Shown one piece after another: positions 5,693-8,436 of a DNA stretch of 8,436 nt. The stretch's first letter is position 1, and each line of letters starts with the position of its first letter. The stretch is from an uncultured Acetatifactor sp. (GTDB lineage Bacteria; Bacillota; Clostridia; Lachnospirales; Lachnospiraceae), in assembly GCA_910577185.1 (NCBI GenBank), contig CAJTLR010000106.1:1-8436 (forward strand), read 5' to 3'. The position numbers were made by a program, and so were the translations under genes. The notes below the pieces were generated by a model. The model was not told where the DNA came from. It was given only the letters and a program-made list of their open reading frames with translations, and ran no database searches.

Positions 5693-5735
5693 GAATGCTT
5701 TTATCATGATAACTGAAAAAGAGCGGAGGGTAACC

Positions 5736-5764
5736 TTTTCATTTCTGTTGCAGTATGGTACAAT
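5736..5764 (+). promoter_or_regulatory. promoter of the isomerase/dehydrogenase unit
   Basis: TTTTCA (5736-5741) and TACAAT (5759-5764) are 17 nt apart, and TG precedes the -10 (TG-G-TACAAT), making an extended -10. Transcription from about 5771 leaves a leader of about 213 nt before the ATG at 5984. An ATCATGAT palindrome lies upstream at 5703-5710. The rest of the 5693-5983 gap holds small palindromes (CTGTAAATACAG at 5774-5785, GGCTGCAGCC near 5912) but no gene I can support. Confidence 0.55.
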
Positions 5765-5983
5765 AGCCTTGTTCTGTAAATACAGAGGCGGTTCGGGAAA
5801 AAGGCATGTGGAACAGCTTTCCGGGGGTTCAGGGAACAGTGCGTGGGGATTGCGGCGGAACGGATATCCGGCGCAGTTTTTACCGAATGCAGAAATAAGA
5901 ATTGCCTTGCAGGCTGCAGCCCTGAAGGAACTTGTGTCCGGGTTCCGGAGAAGGGATAAAACGCATAGATATGGAGGTAGTTT

Positions 5984-6832
5984 ATGAAGATTGGAACATG
6001 TATTTCACTTGCGGCTCCGGAGGAAATGCCCAAAAGGCTTTCTGTGCTGAGGGAGAGCGGTTTTGACTCCTGTCAGCTGCTGGCCTGGGAGCCGGCACTC
6101 TGGACGGCAGAGAATGCCGCCAGGACAAAGGAACTATTATCGGAATACGGCATTACGGTATCCGCGTTCTGGTGCGGCTGGGAAGGTCCGAAGGTGTGGG
6201 ATTTTTATGACGGGCAGATTACGCTGGGACTGGTTCCGCCGGAATATCGTGTAAAGCGCATTCAGAACCTGTGCGATGGGGCGGATTTTGCCCATTTGAT
6301 GGGGATTACGGATGTGGTTACGCATATGGGCTTTATCCCGGAAAATCCCAACGATCCCAATTTCAACAGCTTCTGTGTGGCGGTCCGCACAGTGGCCGAA
6401 CACCTGAAGAAAAACGGACAGTATCTTCTGTTTGAAACCGGTCAGGAGACCCCTGTCACCATGCTGCGCTGTTTTGAGCAGGTGGGCACGGACAATCTGG
6501 GTGTGAACCTTGACACGGCAAACCTGATTCTCTACGGAAGGGCAAATCCGGTAGACGCGCTGGATGTGTTCGGAAAATATGTGCGCAACCTCCATGCCAA
6601 GGACGGGCTGTATCCCGTGAACGGACATGACCTTGGGCGGGAAACAAGACTCGGGGAGGGAAAAGTGGATTTTCACGCTCTGTTTGTCCGGCTGCATGAG
6701 CTGGGTTATGATTCCTATGTGACCATTGAACGGGAGATTGAGGGTGGGCAGCAGCTGAAAGATATTTTGGATGCCAAAGCTTACCTGGAACAGATTATTA
6801 CGGAAGTCTATGGAGGAGATGCCTTATGTTAA
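5984..6832 (+). CDS. sugar phosphate isomerase/epimerase-like TIM-barrel protein
   Basis: The product is 282 residues, the usual length for the xylose-isomerase-like/AP-endonuclease-2 TIM-barrel family. Putative metal ligands appear in the expected order and spacing: E151 in LLFETGQE, D177 in GVNLDTAN, H204 in RNLHAKDG and E249 in VTIEREIEGG. H114 in VVTHMGF is also well placed. Spacing is close to that of ketose 3-epimerases (E, D, H, E ligands). It probably isomerises, epimerises or dehydrates a sugar or cyclitol in the cytoplasm; the substrate cannot be read from the sequence. GGAGG at 5973-5977 with 6-nt spacing fixes the start. Its 3' end overlaps the dehydrogenase gene by 7 nt, so the two are co-transcribed and probably act in one pathway. 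Related pairs occur in inositol, 3-keto-sugar and C-glycoside metabolism, and nothing here decides between them. Confidence 0.88.
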   Translation: MKIGTCISLAAPEEMPKRLSVLRESGFDSCQLLAWEPALWTAENAARTKELLSEYGITVSAFWCGWEGPKVWDFYDGQITLGLVPPEYRVKRIQNLCDGADFAHLMGITDVVTHMGFIPENPNDPNFNSFCVAVRTVAEHLKKNGQYLLFETGQETPVTMLRCFEQVGTDNLGVNLDTANLILYGRANPVDALDVFGKYVRNLHAKDGLYPVNGHDLGRETRLGEGKVDFHALFVRLHELGYDSYVTIEREIEGGQQLKDILDAKAYLEQIITEVYGGDALC

Positions 6833-7770
6833 AGGTTGGTTTCGTCGGAGTCGGCGGCATCAGCGGCGCCCATATACCCGCATGGGAAGCCATGGAGGAG
6901 ACCACGCTTGTGGCTCTGTGCGATGTGCGTCAGGAATGTCTGGACAAATACCCGGACAAACATCTGTACACGGATTTTGAGGAAATGCTGGAGAAGGAAC
7001 AGCTGGATATCCTGGATATCTGTCTTCCCACTTATCTTCATGCGGATTATGCGGTCCGCGCCATGGAGAGAGGGATCCATGTCATCAGTGAGAAGCCGGT
7101 TTCCCTGAATGCCGGGGATGTGGAGAGGGTATATACCGCGGCGCGTGAGAATCATGTGAATTTTATGGTTGCCCAGGTACTCCGCTTCTGGCCGGAGTAT
7201 GTACTGCTGAAAGACATCTATGATTCCGGAAAATACGGCAGGCTGCTGTCCGGATTCATGAGCCGCCTGGGTGCCATTCCGAAATGGAGCTGGGATAACT
7301 GGATGAAGGATGAAAAGCGCAGCGGGCTTGTGCCCTATGACCTCCATATCCATGACCTGGATTTTCTTGTATATGCTTTTGGCGCGCCCCGGAATACGCA
7401 GGTGCACCGCTCCAGACGCACGGACCAGGATTACTTATCTGTAGTATACGAATATCCGGACTTTTTCATTACAACGGAGGCATCCTGGTATGCGGCGCCA
7501 TATCCTTTTTCGGCGGGGTTCCGCTTCCAGTTTGAAAAGGCCATACTGGCTTATGAGAATAACAGGTGCATGCTGTATGAGGTGGGCGGGGAAGCGGTGG
7601 ACCTTACGGAGGATGCCCAGGGGGATACCGGCTCCATCAATCTGCCCAAAAGCGATGCCTATGCAAATGAGATACGTTATTTTACGGACTGTGTGCTGGG
7701 GAAGGTGTTCCCGGACCGGGTAAAACCGGAAGAACTGGACAAGGTCATACAGATTCTGAACAGTCTGTAG
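6826..7770 (+). CDS. Gfo/Idh/MocA family NAD(P)-dependent oxidoreductase
   Basis: The product is 314 residues. The N-terminal Rossmann fold is shown by VGFVGVGGISGAH (G8, G10, G11, G14), then a beta strand ending at D33 in ALCDV, suggesting NAD(H) preference, and CLPTYLHAD. The catalytic-type EKP motif is at 89-91 with K90. The C-terminal half has the substrate-domain signature YDLHIHDLDF (171-180) with D172, H176 and D179; the usual DLGIH reads DLHIH. It probably oxidises a hydroxyl on a sugar or cyclitol, or reduces a keto-sugar, alongside the upstream isomerase-like protein. GGAGGAG at 6812-6818 lies inside the upstream gene and serves the ATG at 6826, giving a 7-nt overlap and likely coupled expression. 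The protein is slightly short for the family but complete. No transporter, kinase or regulator is present beside the pair. A hairpin at 7853-7891 follows the stop. Confidence 0.92.
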   Translation: MLKVGFVGVGGISGAHIPAWEAMEETTLVALCDVRQECLDKYPDKHLYTDFEEMLEKEQLDILDICLPTYLHADYAVRAMERGIHVISEKPVSLNAGDVERVYTAARENHVNFMVAQVLRFWPEYVLLKDIYDSGKYGRLLSGFMSRLGAIPKWSWDNWMKDEKRSGLVPYDLHIHDLDFLVYAFGAPRNTQVHRSRRTDQDYLSVVYEYPDFFITTEASWYAAPYPFSAGFRFQFEKAILAYENNRCMLYEVGGEAVDLTEDAQGDTGSINLPKSDAYANEIRYFTDCVLGKVFPDRVKPEELDKVIQILNSL

Positions 7771-7852
7771 GTTGAACGTAAAGTCCCTGGTCAGAATGTG
7801 CCGGCATATTATGTGCCTGGACATAGAATGAAACAGCAGATCCCACAGAAGC

Positions 7853-7891
7853 AGAAGGGGCGGCCGCAGAAAGAAATATGCGGCCGCTTCT
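7853..7891. terminator. hairpin between convergent genes, probable bidirectional terminator
   Basis: CGGCCGCA (7861-7868) pairs with TGCGGCCG (7879-7886), with AGAAG (7853-7857) and CTTCT (7887-7891) extending the stem past a GGG bulge. The loop is 10 nt. It sits 82 nt after the dehydrogenase stop and 5 nt past the stop of the convergent minus-strand gene. The following T content is modest on both strands, so efficiency is uncertain. The stretch 7771-7852 before it shows nothing else I can support. Confidence 0.55.
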
Positions 7892-7896
7892 GATAT

Positions 7897-8379
7897 TTAC
7901 AGTTTTGCCCGGTATTTTTCCAGGAAAGCCATCAGCGCCTGCCGTTCTTCTTCCTGACTGATATTGTCCACAAAGCTGCGGGAATCCCTTTCAATATCAC
8001 TGAAACCGAAATACATGGATTTGCGGCCCCGTTCTTTAAAGTCCATGTCCAGAGTGGCGTCCCTTTTCCTGTATTTCGTGTATTTCACTTCGGAAATCTG
8101 TATTTCAAGGGGTTCGGAGGTTTCGGTGAGTTTCGTGTCCACGGGAACGGCCACCAGTTTGAAATCGGATTCCCTGTATCCGAATACCAGGCTGATAAAC
8201 TGATACACCCGGGTGTCGGAAAGAATGCCGCTTTCCTTCCAGGTGGAGCCGGTGGTGGCATAGAGAATCTGATAGGAATCCCCGTCGGCCACGGCCTGGT
8301 TGAACAGCCGGCGCATTTTCACTTTATTTTTCTGAGCTTCTTCCATGTGGATTTTTGGTTTTCTTGAAAACAATCCCAT
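7897..8379 (-). CDS. conserved-looking protein of unknown function (160 aa)
   Basis: I do not recognise this family. The product begins MGLFSRKPKIHMEEAQKNK and is predicted soluble, with no membrane segment, no signal peptide and no cysteine. The middle (about residues 55-125) alternates short hydrophobic strands, for example VYQFISLVFGY, FKLVAVPVD and KSMYFGF, and reads like a beta-rich domain, possibly PH-like. The N-terminal 30 residues and the end (QEEERQALMAFLEKYRAKL) look helical. This architecture is a guess from composition. AAAGGA at 8392-8387 with 7-nt spacing supports the ATG at 8379-8377. The gene converges on the sugar unit and ends at the shared hairpin. Its promoter lies outside the window or in the last 57 bases, where I see only a small inverted repeat (TGCGG/CCGCA, 8409-8422). 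Coding quality is good, so I consider it a real gene. Confidence 0.75.
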   Translation of the reverse strand: MGLFSRKPKIHMEEAQKNKVKMRRLFNQAVADGDSYQILYATTGSTWKESGILSDTRVYQFISLVFGYRESDFKLVAVPVDTKLTETSEPLEIQISEVKYTKYRKRDATLDMDFKERGRKSMYFGFSDIERDSRSFVDNISQEEERQALMAFLEKYRAKL

Positions 8380-8436
8380 ATGTAGTTCCTTTCCTTTCTA
8401 AACCCCCATGCGGCCAGCCGCACCATCATCCATAAA

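Noticed and set aside
5706..5987. 93-residue open frame upstream of the isomerase gene
   Set aside because: It overlaps the promoter and leader, starts inside the ATCATGAT palindrome without a ribosome binding site, and has an unnatural composition rich in Arg and Gly.
6137..6697. 186-residue minus-strand frame
   Set aside because: Shadow of the isomerase gene, whose metal-binding motifs are all intact on the plus strand.
8398..8436. C-terminal end of another minus-strand gene entering from the right edge
   Set aside because: A 12-codon open frame ending in TAG at 8400-8398 is too short and low in complexity to support a gene.

Overview
The window looks like part of a chromosome from a gut-type member of the Clostridia, most likely Lachnospiraceae. 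This rests on strong GGAGG-type ribosome binding sites, short intergenic gaps, and protein families (DUF4474, a clostridial SPL-type radical SAM enzyme, DUF3800) that I associate with that group. It is an inference from memory of families, not a database result.

Positions 1-912 are a worn accessory stretch. They hold the 3' part of a DUF3800-type gene with an in-frame TAG, a 50-residue small protein, a cluster of short repeats (TGTCGA and GGGGTAAA), and on the minus strand a frameshifted, truncated remnant of a conserved clostridial gene. The first 240 bases are about 36% G+C by hand count, well below the genes further on. Positions 913-1348 carry no convincing gene but contain the most striking structure in the window: a 71-nt tandem repeat whose units each encode two hairpins, one of which changes sequence between units while keeping its pairing.

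From 1349 the window is intact. A membrane-anchored DUF4474 protein and a metallophosphoesterase share an ATGA overlap and end at a clear terminator. A YciI-like gene converges on that terminator from the minus strand. Next comes an SPL-family radical SAM gene behind a duplicated 71-nt promoter/leader, then an HSL-type alpha/beta hydrolase. A two-gene sugar unit follows: a xylose-isomerase-like TIM-barrel protein overlapping a Gfo/Idh/MocA dehydrogenase. A hairpin separates that unit from a convergent minus-strand gene of unknown function.

The best-supported functional groupings are the two overlapping pairs. DUF4474 plus phosphoesterase is probably a coupled membrane-associated unit. The isomerase/epimerase plus NAD(P)-dependent dehydrogenase is probably part of catabolism or remodelling of an unusual sugar or cyclitol. 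A palindrome, ATCATGAT or its TCATGAT core, recurs in three intergenic regions (upstream of the radical SAM gene, the hydrolase and the sugar unit) and may be a shared regulator site.
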